Assembly: GCA_021014325.1 (NCBI GenBank)
Contig: JAJGQC010000611.1
Location: 62,001 to 126,000, forward strand
Length of the DNA: 64,000 bases
Reading direction: 5' to 3'
Source: Plazaster borealis
Lineage: Eukaryota > Echinodermata > Asteroidea > Forcipulatida > Labidiasteridae
Position 1 is the stretch's first letter, and each line of letters starts with the position of its first letter. Shown piece after piece: positions 54,401-64,000 of the stretch. The notes beneath the pieces were generated by a model. It did not search any database. It saw only the letters and a list, made by a program, of their open reading frames with translations, and was not told the origin of the DNA. The position numbers and the translations under genes are program-made.

Positions 54401-54475
54401 GCCCAATTTTTAAAAATGGGCCTTTTTGAGCCGGGATTTTTGGTTAAAAAAACTGCAAGGGGTTAAACTTGTACT
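51450..54475. repeat. 105-bp satellite, about 28 copies
   Basis: GGGGTTAAACTTG starts at 51544, 51649, 51754, 51859, 51964, 52069 and 52174, an exact 105-bp period in this part, shifting by a few bases where A/T runs vary. The unit contains GGAGCGATTTCAGAACATTT, the near-palindrome CCCAATTTTTAAAAATGGG and TTTTTGAGCCAGGATTTTCA. Because 105 is 35 codons, chance frames stay open across several copies on both strands (for example 51739-52128 and 52896-53225 on -); I treat these as by-products. Confidence 0.95.
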
Positions 54476-54479
54476 TTTG

Positions 54480-55880
54480 ACTTATTCAGGACCATTTTCT
54501 TTAACTATTTTTTTTGTTACACAACTCAACTTAAAAAGAAAACTATTTTAAATGTATTTTCTCATTTTATTTTCCATTTGTTTACAATATTAAGGGGGTG
54601 CTTTAAATACAGTGTGACAAAATCTTGAGATCCTGTTTAATTTGAAAAATATGAGCATGTTTTCAAAATACTCGTAAATATTAAACAATATAAATATGTC
54701 CAAGTCCAATACCTAGCTAGTTATGTTTAATTTAAGTAATACCAGCCACACTGTTTTGTTTTAATAAGTTGACCTGAACATTTTGCATCTTTATTGTTTT
54801 CGTAAAGAATTAAGACGCCAGTGGCATAACCAGAGGGGTGGGGGAAGGGGGACGTATCCCCACTCAGAACCCTGAATACGACCCCCTCCCATGATATTAA
54901 AAAATGCACATATGAATGGTTAGATACATAAATGCCCCCGACATGAAAATGTCTGGTTCAGCCACTGCAAGACACAAAGCACATTGATAGATAAGCAGGT
55001 ACCAACGTCATACATGCTATCAGCATGATTCTATGATTACCAGCAGAAACGGAAAGCTGAAGAAAAGCCAGATCATCTTTTAAAAAGAGTCATCAATTTA
55101 ACAAACTTCCGTAAGACAATAACATTCTCAATTGGAGCCTATTTATTAGGAGTTACAATAATTATATATGCTGCATATTGTTCAGAAACTTTACAATGAC
55201 ACAAGAATGACTCGCAAAGTAATAAAAGAGATTCCAATGAAAAGGATGTAGGGCTCGGTTCAATATTTTGTGAATATTGTTTTCTGTGAATAAAATGTGA
55301 ACTAAATAAATGTGTCCCAACCTCAAACAAGGGTTAACAATATTAATATTCATGTTAGAACATTTACTTCTTACAAATTCCAAACTTTCCAACACTGGCG
55401 ACAACACATGTGTTTTCACTGCAATTGTGCGATCAGAGCAAATTGGCTCCACTAAAACAATCCAACACCGGTCAAACTTTTATGCTTGTGTAAACTTCTC
55501 TTTCTGGGCGATGAATTTATAGATTTGAAAGATCCTTTTAAATTTGTCTGAAGAAAGATTAGGTGAAAGAAAGATTATAACTGTTTACTGTTGTTATACA
55601 AAACAATATCCATGATGATGAAATGGTTATACATATGTTCCGACACCCCTAGTGTATTTTCCTATTCCTAACCCCAACCCTAACCCCTAACCTTAAACCC
55701 CAGCCTGTAAACCAAGAAGGGTACATTGGAAAGCCATTGCATAGAGGTTGAACACAGAGACTCCTTCACTACTTTGAATTACGCTCCAAACACCAACATT
55801 ACTGCATAACTTATACAACCTTTGTAGTCAGAGATTAAGACTTAAGATAGCAAACTCTTGAACAAGGCCTATAGCCCTGT
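54480..55880. other. Non-coding stretch downstream of MDN1
   Basis: AT-rich, probably partly the MDN1 3' UTR. The nearest AATAAA on the - strand is at 55146-55141. A telomere-like AACCCCAACCCTAACCCC run lies near 55672. No other gene supported. Confidence 0.4.
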
Positions 55881-55882
55881 CA

Positions 55883-56070
55883 CTACTGAATGTCCCCAGC
55901 TGTGACCAGCTCAAACCACTGTCTCAAGGCATCACTGAGTGTCTCTGGCATGGAGTTGATATCTTTAAGGATGATGTAGAAGGGGAACGGGAAGTGTTCC
56001 ATGTAGGTGCTGATTTGAGGAAGCTCCCAGCTCCACCAAAGATAGGAACCTTGATGTCAAGAATGGAATC
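55883..56070 (-). pseudogene. MDN1: MDN1 terminal exon with apparent 1-bp deletion
   Basis: The exon enters in phase 0 as DSILDIKVPIFGGAG, then the homologous frame is found one base displaced (ISTYMEHFPFPFYIILKD, then NSMPETLSDALRQWFELV, TAGDIQ, stop TAG 55885-55883). The break falls at a GGG run near 56030, and the exon length is 188. Both halves match midasin strongly, so the change is recent or an error. Confidence 0.85.
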
Positions 56071-56902
56071 CTGTCCGACACAAAACATTGCATACAATCA
56101 GTTTGAATCTTCTAATAAATGGCTTGAGTTAACTTCTCTATCAAAGTCAAACTAATGTCACACGTTCTGTGGAATTAGCCCTTCACATTAAAAACATTAA
56201 TTACATTCACGCATGCATACAGACACTATTGATTGGCAAACACCATACAGATGTGCACTAAGCAGACGCACAACTGCGCCACCATCAGCCCCATACAAAA
56301 AGACGCGATATTCCATCATGTTGCCAACCAACAGTGTTAGTACGTACGCGTGATGTAATTTACATATTTCATGGGAAGAGTCTATTGAGACTTAACTAAA
56401 CCGATTTAAAATGAGGCTCGACTTTAAAGTTGTCTTTAGGGACTAATTTATCATTGACTCCTTCAGAAAGAGAGTCAGAATAAACTACTTTGTAATGATT
56501 GAGGTATAAAGTCTGCCCATTGTGCACTCCTTGCTCTATGACTTTAGAAACAACACGTGGCATTCTCCAATGCTATCTTGCACAAGCATGGTGGACTATA
56601 GCCAGACTTATGGTTGCCCAATCCCTGTAAATACATCAGTTTAATGGGTTGCTTCATTCATTTGAAGAGTGTATTGCAAGCAACCTTACAAAAACTTCAG
56701 AACAAAAATTACTCTGTGATTCTTTGCTCCATTATTTGGAAGCTTTTAAGGAGTAAATTGTACATGATTTTTAGATCAAGTGACTGTCTTCAGACTTAGC
56801 GATAAAGTTTCCATCAAAAATTCAGTGACTTTAGTTCTTAGACCTCATTAAGGACTTGAGATTTGACTTGGTTTTAAAGATTTTGAAAACAATTCTGGAT
56901 CC

Positions 56903-57050
56903 AGGGGCCAATTCCATAAAGCATGTAAGCAGACATTTTCTGACTATGGAGCTGCCCTAAACACCTTTGTATTTAATAATCACTGCTTACCATAAGCAAA
57001 GTTAATAATCACTGCTTACCATAAGCAAAGTAAAAGGCACGCTAACTTGC
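56903..57050. mobile_element. MITE family 1-like fragment in MDN1 intron
   Basis: GGGGCCAATTCCATAAAGCA and the following TAAGC steps match a family end. A short tandem duplication (TTAATAATCACTGCTTACCATAAGCAAAG, about 29 bp) is inside. The right end is not clear. Confidence 0.5.
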
Positions 57051-57469
57051 CAGCAATTCTTATAAGCACTGATATGAGGAGTAATGCAAGAATGCAAATT
57101 CTTTACCAATGCACACAAGTGTGTTAACACCTGCAATCAGGGACCTCCTATTGTCCCTCTATAGTTTGGACTCTAACTTTTTGGCAACAGCTCCCATTGG
57201 TTTTGTAGACTTTCCAACTGGGTACCTTCATCCAACCAGGGAACCCATTGTCCACTTTTGTTATAGGTCCCTGGTTTAAATGTGTATACCCACCCAGCCA
57301 CACATTCTTGATGGTTAATGAAACACACATTTGCTGAAAAACAAATTTTTCTGCTCTTATCATTATTCATAATAAACACCTTATCTTCTTATAAGCAGAG
57401 GAGTAATGCAATAATGCAAACCCTTTACCAACGTACTCACACACGGCCAGATCTTCTTGGTCGCTTATG

Positions 57470-57645
57470 AAAATTGACCCTGGACTGTTCAGCACAAAAA
57501 CTTACCTTCCTTAGTAGATTTAGGTTACCGACCAAAGTACAGTGTAATTCATTGTTATAGGACTGGTGGGCCGCTGTCTTTTGCTTAAAGGTAATTCGTT
57601 AAGCAACATTTTGTGCTTAACAGCTTTATGACATTGGACCCTGCT
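57470..57645. mobile_element. MITE family 1-like copy abutting an MDN1 donor
   Basis: Starts near AATTGACCCTGGACTGTTCAG and ends GCTTTATGACATTGGACCCT, with GGTTACCGACCAAAGTAC and TTCGTTAAGCAACATTTTG inside. The element terminates within about 4 bp of the donor of the exon at 57649. Confidence 0.6.
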
Positions 57646-57648
57646 AAC

Positions 57649-57861
57649 CTTATTTTCAGGATTATCTAATGCCAAAAACACAAGGAAGACGTTGGCATCC
57701 CGGGCCTCCCTGACCGCAGCTTTCACTTTCTCCATGCCTTCCAGGAATAAACCTCTCCCATCTGAGACGACTAAGAGCAGTTGAGATGTCTCCATTGAGC
57801 TACCTGTAGTTTGCAGACGGGAACGGGCAGACAGCATGCTGGCTGTGGCATAGTTTAACAA
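57649..57861 (-). CDS. MDN1: MDN1 exon: VVSDGRG strand of MIDAS domain
   Basis: Acceptor CCCATCTTAG, 71 codons, donor AATAAG|GTTAGC. It encodes LLNYATASMLSARSRLQ, then LLLVVSDGRGLFLEGMEKV and FLVFLALDNPENK. A MITE family 1-like element ends right at the donor side (57470-57645). Confidence 0.9.
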
Positions 57862-58290
57862 CTAAGATGGGAAAGGAAAACAACACCACCAGAAGATGTT
57901 AACATTGTAAAGCCTAGAACTTGAGTCTTGAAGGAGCAGGAATGTCAAATAAAACAGTAACATGGAAACAATCAGCTGCCTTCAACCCAGCAGTAAAATA
58001 ATGGTTATTAAGTACTGCTATAAAGAAAACTGAAGGGAGACTTAGGGGGATTCAACATGGAGGACGTTTTGTCAAGTTTGAAGGCTTTTTAGACAATAAT
58101 AGATTACAACAACAAACAATACTCAGACTATGATATGTAATGTGAATGATTACAGTGAGTCATCTGTTCTGTAAACATCACTTCAATAATAAAGACTTAG
58201 TTCTTAAAACGACTACTAACGATTTGATATTGTTTTGCGCCTGTTCACATTGAATGAAAAGGTTAGAGTTCTAGCAATACTTAAACCAGC

Positions 58291-58440
58291 TCAGTTTGCT
58301 TCTTGAGGAATATTACAGAAGGCCTTGTCTAAATTGGTGACTTTGTCTGTAGCTGTTGCTAGATCACTGTCAATGCCTTCTTCAATGTTGTATCCCAGCC
58401 GTTGGTCTACGCCATACTCAAATTTGCTCAATGTGGACAT
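58291..58440 (-). CDS. Small 49-codon frame inside an MDN1 intron
   Basis: ATG at 58440 to TGA at 58291: MSTLSKFEYGVDQRLGYNIE, then EGIDSDLATATDKVTNLDKA and FCNIPQEAN. The acidic amphipathic composition looks more coding-like than the surrounding frames. It could be an unrecognised alternative exon, a retrocopy fragment or chance. No family recognised. Confidence 0.25.
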   Translation of the reverse strand: MSTLSKFEYGVDQRLGYNIEEGIDSDLATATDKVTNLDKAFCNIPQEAN

Positions 58441-58447
58441 AGACATA

Positions 58448-58764
58448 TTAAAAGAGCAAGGGAAATGTCAAATTAAATTTTGTGATGTACTCATTGTCCA
58501 ATAGAGTCGTCATGTGAGTGGGGGAAAAATTACAAGTCTGTAACCTCACTTTAAAATGGTGTAAATTGCCATTGCATTCAAAACCCTTCCAAAATCCAAA
58601 ATATCCGATGACATTATTCTGGGAAAAATGTATCTTTACGATCTACACCATTTTTACATGAGGTTAGAGACTTGTAGCTTTTTCCCCACTCACATGAGGA
58701 CTCTATCTCTATTGGGAAATGAGTACATCACAAAATTGAACTTGACATTTCCCTTCCTCTTTAA
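58448..58764. mobile_element. TTAA-flanked foldback MITE in MDN1 intron
   Basis: TTAA at 58448-58451 and 58761-58764. About 115-bp inverted arms share AGGGAAATGTCAA, TTTTGTGATGTACTCATT, CATGTGAGTGGGG and ACAAGTCT-TAACCTCA. The 71-residue frame at 58628-58843 is an artefact of the right arm. Confidence 0.8.
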
Positions 58765-58879
58765 AACCCATCAGCTATTGCAGGCATTATTCATCCCATT
58801 ACAAAATATAATATTGCAAGGAGAAAGTGATCTGTCTGCATAGTTCACAGTTCCCCTCCCAATTGGATATTGGGCTTAC

Positions 58880-58994
58880 CTGTCCAATCTTGGTCTTAGT
58901 CTGAGAGAAAGTAAATTGTCGGAGTATCTTGGCTCCTGATTGATCAGTGAACTGCTCATGGAATGGATGGAGAAGCTGGACAGACTCACCAAAA
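58880..58994 (-). CDS. MDN1: MDN1 exon: FGE/HPFHEQF block
   Basis: Acceptor ATTTGTAG, 115 bp, donor GGACAG|GTAAGC. It encodes FGESVQLLHPFHEQFTDQSG and then AKILRQFTFSQTKTKIGQ. The first base completes the split Ser codon and the exit phase is 0. Confidence 0.9.
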
Positions 58995-59201
58995 CTACAA
59001 ATCAAAAGTCAAAGTTAATCATTAAAATCCATCCAGTCCCAAATCCTTCTATATCCAATTACCAAAGTGAAGGATTCAGAAGGACTGTGGTCAGTAGACC
59101 CAAATAACAAGTGCTTATCCATGGGTCAGGTAATCCAATCTTATCTAAATTACATGGAGTGACAAAAAGAGAAGAGGTGTAACATTTTTAAAGACTCTCT
59201 T

Positions 59202-59390
59202 CATCACCACAAATAAAGAACTAGGGTAGTGGGTCTGGGTTTCCCCTTGGTCTAGAGGATCAAGCCCCTGAACCTCCTGGGTGTTACATTTCTTAAGACT
59301 CAACATCACCACAAATAAAGAACTAGGGTAGTGGGTCTGGGTTTCCCCTTGGTAGCAAGCAAGTTTACCATTTCAAAGACAATTGTGAGA
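59202..59390 (+). repeat. 102-bp tandem duplication in MDN1 intron
   Basis: CATCACCACAAATAAAGAAC begins at 59202 and 59304, followed in both by TAGGGTAGTGGGTCTGGGTT and TCCCCTTGGT. Nearly identical copies. Confidence 0.85.
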
Positions 59391-59462
59391 ACATATTAGG
59401 AACAAATCCCGAGCCAAGGAAAAATCCTGAGTGAGTCCAAAGGCATAAAGCAATTTCCCTAC

Positions 59463-59536
59463 CTGCAAACTGCAAGCTCTCCTGCCTCTAACCATGTTAA
59501 TGCACTGCTGATCACTGCTAAAGACTCAAATGCAAG
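59463..59536 (-). CDS. MDN1: MDN1 exon: LAFESLAVI helix of MIDAS domain
   Basis: Acceptor TTCACACAG, 74 bp, donor TGCAG|GTAGGG. The peptide LAFESLAVISSALTWLEAGE closely follows the vertebrate protein. The exon ends with two bases of a Ser codon. Confidence 0.85.
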
Positions 59537-59599
59537 CTGTGTGAAGAAATCAAGACAATTTGTTGGCAAAAATTCAATACAAACAAATGCATAGGTGAA

Positions 59600-60111
59600 T
59601 AGTTAAGCCTTATTGATAACACATGGGTGTGTGTGAATTCCTCACATGGTTGTTGTGCACTCATCATTAAACTGTGTGAAGTTTTAATAGCCACACCATA
59701 TTCATTAATCTTCTAGACTTGTGCACAAAACCCTTCCTCTGTTTAAAGCCAGTCACAGTTTTCAAATGTTTTTGTGTGTATTTTTTAAAAGTTAGCTGGT
59801 ACCCGTGTATAGATATACATTGACACCAAAGTAATACCAATCAATCAGAATGTTACAAGAATTGACCATATTTTTGACCGCATGAGGGCGCTTACATCAG
59901 GGAATGTCTTGCAGCACAATTACAGTTTCATCTTATTTTAATTGCCTGTATGTAGTTTTCTTGCATCAATAGTGAAATACATAAACATAAAAATAACAAA
60001 AAATGAAAAAACCCTGTTTGTTTTCTAGTTTTTCATCACGTGAAATTGGTCCACATACGCCCTCTCGTGGTCAAAAATACGTCAAATTGAATTGTTTGTA
60101 TTTGATGTTAT
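59600..60111. other. MDN1 intron up to the LTR insertion, nothing recognised
   Basis: No exon with midasin similarity was found here. Upstream MDN1 exons must lie beyond the LTR element, outside the window. Confidence 0.4.
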
Positions 60112-61357
60112 TGTGACGAGATTGGGTGGACCGACACAAGTCTAATCTGCCCTTTCTTCGAGAAGGTTCTTGAACCTTTAGTGCGGAAGTAGGTCGGAGG
60201 TGATGGCAGTGTGAGTGGCAGGTCGCTGTGACCAATGTGGGTTGAGCGAGCTACCGAGAGCAAGCTGCCAGCGTGGATGCAGGCGGGCATTGTCCAATCA
60301 GGTGGTGATCGGGTGATGCCTGGGTGTGTCCAAGTCGAGTGCCACGGCGTGGCTTGTCCGGGCGCGCCCGGGCTGGCCTGGCAGTGTGATTTTGGTTAGC
60401 GAACAAGAAAGTGTTGTCTCAGATTCCGAGTAAGTAAGACGTGTTATTTAGGGCTCTGCGAAAGACGTGAAGCTTTGGTGGTGCGGGAATACTCAGCGAG
60501 CACTCCGGTGAGTGTTGGGTTGCTGTTGTGTCCGCCGGAAACACACTGTTGTCTCCGACCCGCTTTCATATCTTTCTACGGCCCTGTTAACTGTGTAACT
60601 TGCTGAGTGCAGCGTTCCGGTGAGCGATCCAGTAGTAGTCGTGCCGGTAGGTTCATTTGTTGTATAAATTGTTGCTTTACGATTGTGTTGCAGTGATTGA
60701 GTAGCCTTTCAGAGTAGTTGTGATGAAGTGACAGCTAGTAGTTGAGTTCACATAGAACTTGAATGGCACAGTGGGTTGATCATAGAGATTAGCTGACTAG
60801 ACAGTTGACCATAGAGGTTGACTCCGGGCCGTTCATTACTGGTTGAGTAATCCAACTGTAAGGAAGCTCAGATAGAGACACTGTGAAACAGTCGGCGTGC
60901 TAGCGTGTGCATTTTGGTTGCCAAATTTGCTGTTAGACTGGATTGGTTCCACGAGGGGTGCACTCACGTAAGACAAGGTTTGTCTAAAGGTTTGTAAAAG
61001 GTTAGAGGAAGGAAAGGTATTTTCCATGATAGAGAGTTGCCAGAGAAGGCATTAAAGAGAATTGCCCTTGAGGTAATGAGAGAAGAATTGACACATAGAA
61101 CTGTGCCTGCGTCCGTTATTTGTGTGTCATTCCCCCAGTAATTTATCCTGCCCTGCCCCAGAGTGCCAAGACAATCAGTAACCAATCGGCGGTAGATCTC
61201 CTCCAAACGAGCTCACATCCCTGGGCCTGAGATTGCTCGAAGTATTTCCAAGGTCCGAGGTACCATTTGGGTTTGGGGTTTGCGAGACTTTCGCCACAGA
61301 TGGTGAACCTCTCTCTGACTTCCAAATCTAGATGAGACTCGCGGGAAACCCGCCACA
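60112..61357 (+). repeat. Putative 5' LTR, about 1246 bp
   Basis: The start TGTGACGAG and end GCCACA fit TG...CA termini with TGTG/CACA symmetry, and the end lies 2 bp before the primer site. A TATAAAT at about 60663 is a possible TATA box. Boundaries are inferred because the 3' LTR is not in the window. Confidence 0.6.
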
Positions 61358-61359
61358 AA

Positions 61360-61376
61360 TGGTGTCAGAAGTGGGA
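61360..61376 (+). promoter_or_regulatory. Primer-binding site, tRNA-Leu type
   Basis: TGGTGTCAGAAGTGGGA is complementary to the 3' end expected for tRNA-Leu (…TCCCACTTCTGACA plus CCA). It sits right after the LTR, as required for minus-strand priming. Confidence 0.75.
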
Positions 61377-61551
61377 TGATTGGTGCTGATTAGGTAGGTT
61401 GGCACTGAAGAGTTCAGAGCAGGGTAAAAAGAGTTAGAAACTTCTGTGGTTGATAGTGCAACCGGAGAGAGAGAAATTTCTGTGGTTGAGAGCGCAACCA
61501 AAGATTAGAACTCTTTTCTGCGGGTTGAGAGTGCAACCCAAGAGAGCAGAA

Positions 61552-64000
61552 ATGAGTGGAGATAACACAAAGAGTGTCGAGAGTGAACTGCAGAGGCTAA
61601 GATTAGAGGCCCAATTTCTGCAGTGGGACAGAGAACTCATGGCTAAGAAGTTAGAGGCAGCCATGAAGGAGAGTAATGAGAAATCTCCCCAAAGAAATGG
61701 TGGAGACAGTGTAAGAGCAGAAGAGCCAGTACGGGCCGATTCGGAAATCGAGTTCCGTTTGCCTTTCGAGAGTTCAGGTTATTTCTCCCAAGGGGAGCCA
61801 AGTTCCTTGGTGTCCGTACGGTCACCCGAGCTTGACCCCAAGGTTGAGAAAAGAGTGAAGTTTGGGGAAAGTACTCCAATTAAGAGTGGTAGTGCCGGGA
61901 TTTCCCATTCAGATAATCTGAAAGAGTACAGTGCAGTAGAAGAGCTCCAGTCTTTTCTGTCGAGCAAGAGTTGCACTGAAGAGAGTAGTGACAGATTTGG
62001 GACAGAGACAGTCTCTCCTAAAAGAGTGCACAGCGAACTGTTGAGCTTTACCACTAGTGTCCACCCCACTAGTGCCAACGATTCCGCAAAATGTACACAG
62101 AGTTCAGCAGGGCCATGTCCGCTAAAAAAGGAACCGAGAATAATTGTAGAGAACGAGAAAGAAGGGAAGGATTTGGTGCAGTCTTATCGACGCCCAAATA
62201 TTACTCCCGATCGATACAGTGGAAGAGTGCTGTGAAAAGAGTATTTCCGGCACTTTGAGTCGTGTCGAAAAGTGAACCAGTGGAGCGAAGAGCAAGCCGT
62301 TATTTACTTATCGGCGAGTTTGCAAGGAAATGCCCTAAGATTGTTGGGGGATGTTCCTACTGGTCAGACACAGACATATAGTGGACTAGTGAAGTTACTA
62401 GACAGGCGATTTGGTTCAGGTCGCCAGAGTGAAAATTATTTGGTCGAGCTAGGACCAAAAGAGACGTTGCAAGAGTTGGGTCAAGCCATACAAGAGTTGA
62501 TGGTCAAAGCGTATCCTGACATACAGGAAGAGTCACGCGATCGTTTGGCAAAGAATCATTTCCTAGATGCGGTCGAAAGTCGGTCTGTTCGGGAGGGCAT
62601 AAACAGGGCCCGACCCAAGAACTTGGATGAGGCCATTCGAGCTGCAATGGAAACAGAGAACTTTGAGAAAGTTGAGCAACAAAGAAATCTGGACGGAAAG
62701 CCAGTAAAGTTGGCTAGAGTGTTGGATACAGGAATGGAACAGAGGTTTCATGAAATTGAGAAAGAAATGAAGAGTGTTCTTGGGTTGTTAGCAGGGCTAA
62801 CAAAACAAGTACAGAACAAGAGCGCCTCAGTGGAGAGACCTACTGCGGACAGACCTAGAACAGAGAGTAAGCAAAGTGTTTGGAGATGCTTTAATTGCGA
62901 TGAGCAAGGGCACTTTGCGAGAGAGTGTAAGAAACCAAAGAGGGGTAACCCAAAGCGTGAGGGCTGGAAGTGCTTCAACTGTGGGAAGCAAGGCCATATC
63001 GCTAAAGATTGTCAGGAACCCAAAAGAGAGAATAGAAAACAGGGAAACGACAGAGAAGCAGCCGCTCGAAGGGCCCGCGGGCAGGCTGGAGATGTGAGGG
63101 GGCCGAAGAGATGCCATAAAGGTAGCCAAGCAGTCATGGAAGAAAAGCAGCCCAAGTCTGAGGTGGGAAAGGTTTATACCTTACCCAATCCACACCTTAG
63201 TCCCCGCTATGGCTTATTCGTAGATGGCATGATAAGGAAAACGAAGTGTCATTTTTTGATTGACACTGGTGCAACTGATACGCTTATCAGTAGCAAAGTG
63301 TATTACGAGATACCTAGAGAACAGAGACCAGTCTTAGAGAAAGACAATGTGAGAGTTAGGCAGGTGGATGGAAGTCCTCTGTCAGTACTGGGAGTCGCAT
63401 GGGTTGATGTTCATGTTGGGCGAACAACACACCCAGTGAGAGCGATTTTCACGGAGATGAAGTATTCAGGAATACTTGGGATGGATTTCATCTTGCCCAC
63501 AGGGGGTAATTTGGATTTCCAGACCAAAGAGTGGAGAATAAATGGTGAGAGAATGAAGTGCACAGGCAGTGCTGGAGAGCCATTTGTGAACCCAGAAGGA
63601 CAAAGGGCGTGTTGGATCGAAGTAATGTCCGAGTGCGACGTAGAGAGTCAGCACAGAGCTGGAAAGAAAAATGGCAACACTGACAAGTTGTCAAGGCGAC
63701 CCTCCAAGCAGTGTGGCCGGGAAGATGTGGTAGAAAGAGGAAAGTTAGATGGCCCATCTGAGAAGATGTCAGAGATGGAAGATAAACCAGAGGGGAAGCT
63801 GTTGGTCAGGGGCATAGCGGCCCAACCAAGCATCCCAGTGAAGGCTCTCAGGAAAGCCCAAGTGGAGGATGAGACCATAAGTTGGGTCTTAAGTGCCAAA
63901 GAGGAGGGCAAGGACCGTCCGGAGTGGAGGGAGATTTCCCACTTGACGGCGGCTCATGAGACATATTGGTCTTATTGGGACCAGTTATGTGTAAGAGATG
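61552..64000 (+). pseudogene. Gag-Pro-(RNase H tail)-Int frame, one UGA, RT missing
   Basis: From ATG 61552 the same frame is open to the window end (codon 816) except for UGA at codon 228 (62233-62235). Residues 8-40 form a likely coiled coil. After the UGA comes a capsid-like region (YFRHFESCRKVNQWSEEQAV). Two zinc knuckles follow, with C446/C449/H454/C459 and C474/C477/H482/C487. The protease has LIDTGATDT with Asp571 and GILGMDF. Near codon 700 the sequence changes to RAGKKNGNTDKLSRRPSKQC, which is the RNase H C-terminus of Gypsy elements. The integrase N-terminal region (HLTAAHETYWSYWDQL) comes next. No FLDD/YVDD RT motifs are present. Confidence 0.85.

Larger units (their letters stand above)
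55883..59536 (-). pseudogene. MDN1: MDN1 (midasin) 3' end: four C-terminal exons, last one out of frame
   Basis: Midasin is a giant nuclear AAA+ ATPase that removes assembly factors from pre-60S ribosomes through its C-terminal MIDAS (VWA-like) domain. Exons on the - strand: 59536-59463, 58994-58880, 57861-57649 and 56070-55883, phases 0/2, 2/0, 0/0 and 0. Recognised blocks are AFESLAVISSALTWLEAGE, SFGESVQLLHPFHEQFTDQS (the Ser spans the first splice), QLLLVVSDGRGLFLEG, DANVFLVFLALDNPENK and DALRQWFELVTAGD. These cover roughly the last 196 of about 5600 residues. The metal-binding DxSxS lies further upstream, beyond the LTR element and the window. The terminal exon is 188 bp instead of a multiple of three. 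The gene may be intact if this is a sequencing error. Confidence 0.85.
60112..64000 (+). mobile_element. Ty3/Gypsy-type LTR retrotransposon, 5' part, RT-deleted
   Basis: Components in order: putative 5' LTR (60112-61357), primer-binding site (61360-61376), a leader, then a single frame from 61552 to the window edge with Gag, two CCHC knuckles, aspartic protease, RNase H tail and integrase N-terminus. The 3' part lies outside the window. The element is inserted in an upstream intron of MDN1, opposite in strand. The RT core is missing. Confidence 0.85.

Noticed and set aside
55660..55705. Interstitial telomere
   Set aside because: Only a few imperfect CCCTAA-like words; not a telomeric tract.
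62876..63097. 73-codon + frame
   Set aside because: Out-of-frame shadow of the zinc-knuckle region of the Gypsy element.

Overview
This window is nuclear DNA from a metazoan, most likely an echinoderm (perhaps a sea star or a relative). That is an inference from two animal-type genes split by many introns, CR1-like non-LTR retrotransposons (one with a 2A-like motif), a Ty3/Gypsy element, tRNA-derived SINEs and dense TTAA-flanked MITE families. There is no prokaryotic gene organisation, and most open frames in the window are chance or repeat frames.

Two genes are recognised with good support. RMI1, the scaffold of the BLM-TOP3A-RMI dissolvasome, runs on the + strand from 9358 to 19279 in nine phase-compatible exons covering the first OB fold, a disordered linker and the C-terminal OB fold. 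An exon matching the RMI1 N-terminal domain lies just upstream but on the opposite strand (8709-8855), which is the oddest gene-level observation here. The last four coding exons of MDN1 (midasin, the AAA+ ribosome-maturation ATPase) lie on the - strand between 59536 and 55883. The terminal exon appears to be one base short and out of frame.

Layout: 1-9300 holds SINEs, foldback elements and an 869-bp TIR element containing three hairpins. 9300-20500 is RMI1, whose introns and 3' UTR are filled with MITEs and SINEs, including TTAA elements nested in other MITEs. 20500-26500 is mostly AT-rich and non-coding, with weak exon candidates. 26571-28844 is a frameshifted CR1/L2-like LINE (+), and 30294-30357 is a lone 3' tail of the same family. 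31575-34985 is a second LINE (-) with APE endonuclease, decayed YVDD reverse transcriptase and a 2A-like motif. 36480-37252 is a frameshifted leucine-rich-repeat gene remnant. 40.4-41.5 kb holds a tRNA-like hairpin module and a large inverted repeat. 43.3-47.1 kb is a composite array: a 110-bp satellite, a 142-bp tRNA-like satellite, and a 255-bp unit that joins the two. 51.45-54.47 kb is a 105-bp satellite of about 28 copies. 55.9-59.5 kb is the 3' end of MDN1. 60.1-64.0 kb is the 5' part of a Ty3/Gypsy element with LTR, tRNA-Leu-type primer site, Gag zinc knuckles and protease. Its frame passes directly from protease to the RNase H tail and integrase N-terminus, so reverse transcriptase appears to have been deleted in frame.

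No CRISPR array, operon or bacterial signal was seen. All homology statements come from recall of protein families, not from a search.
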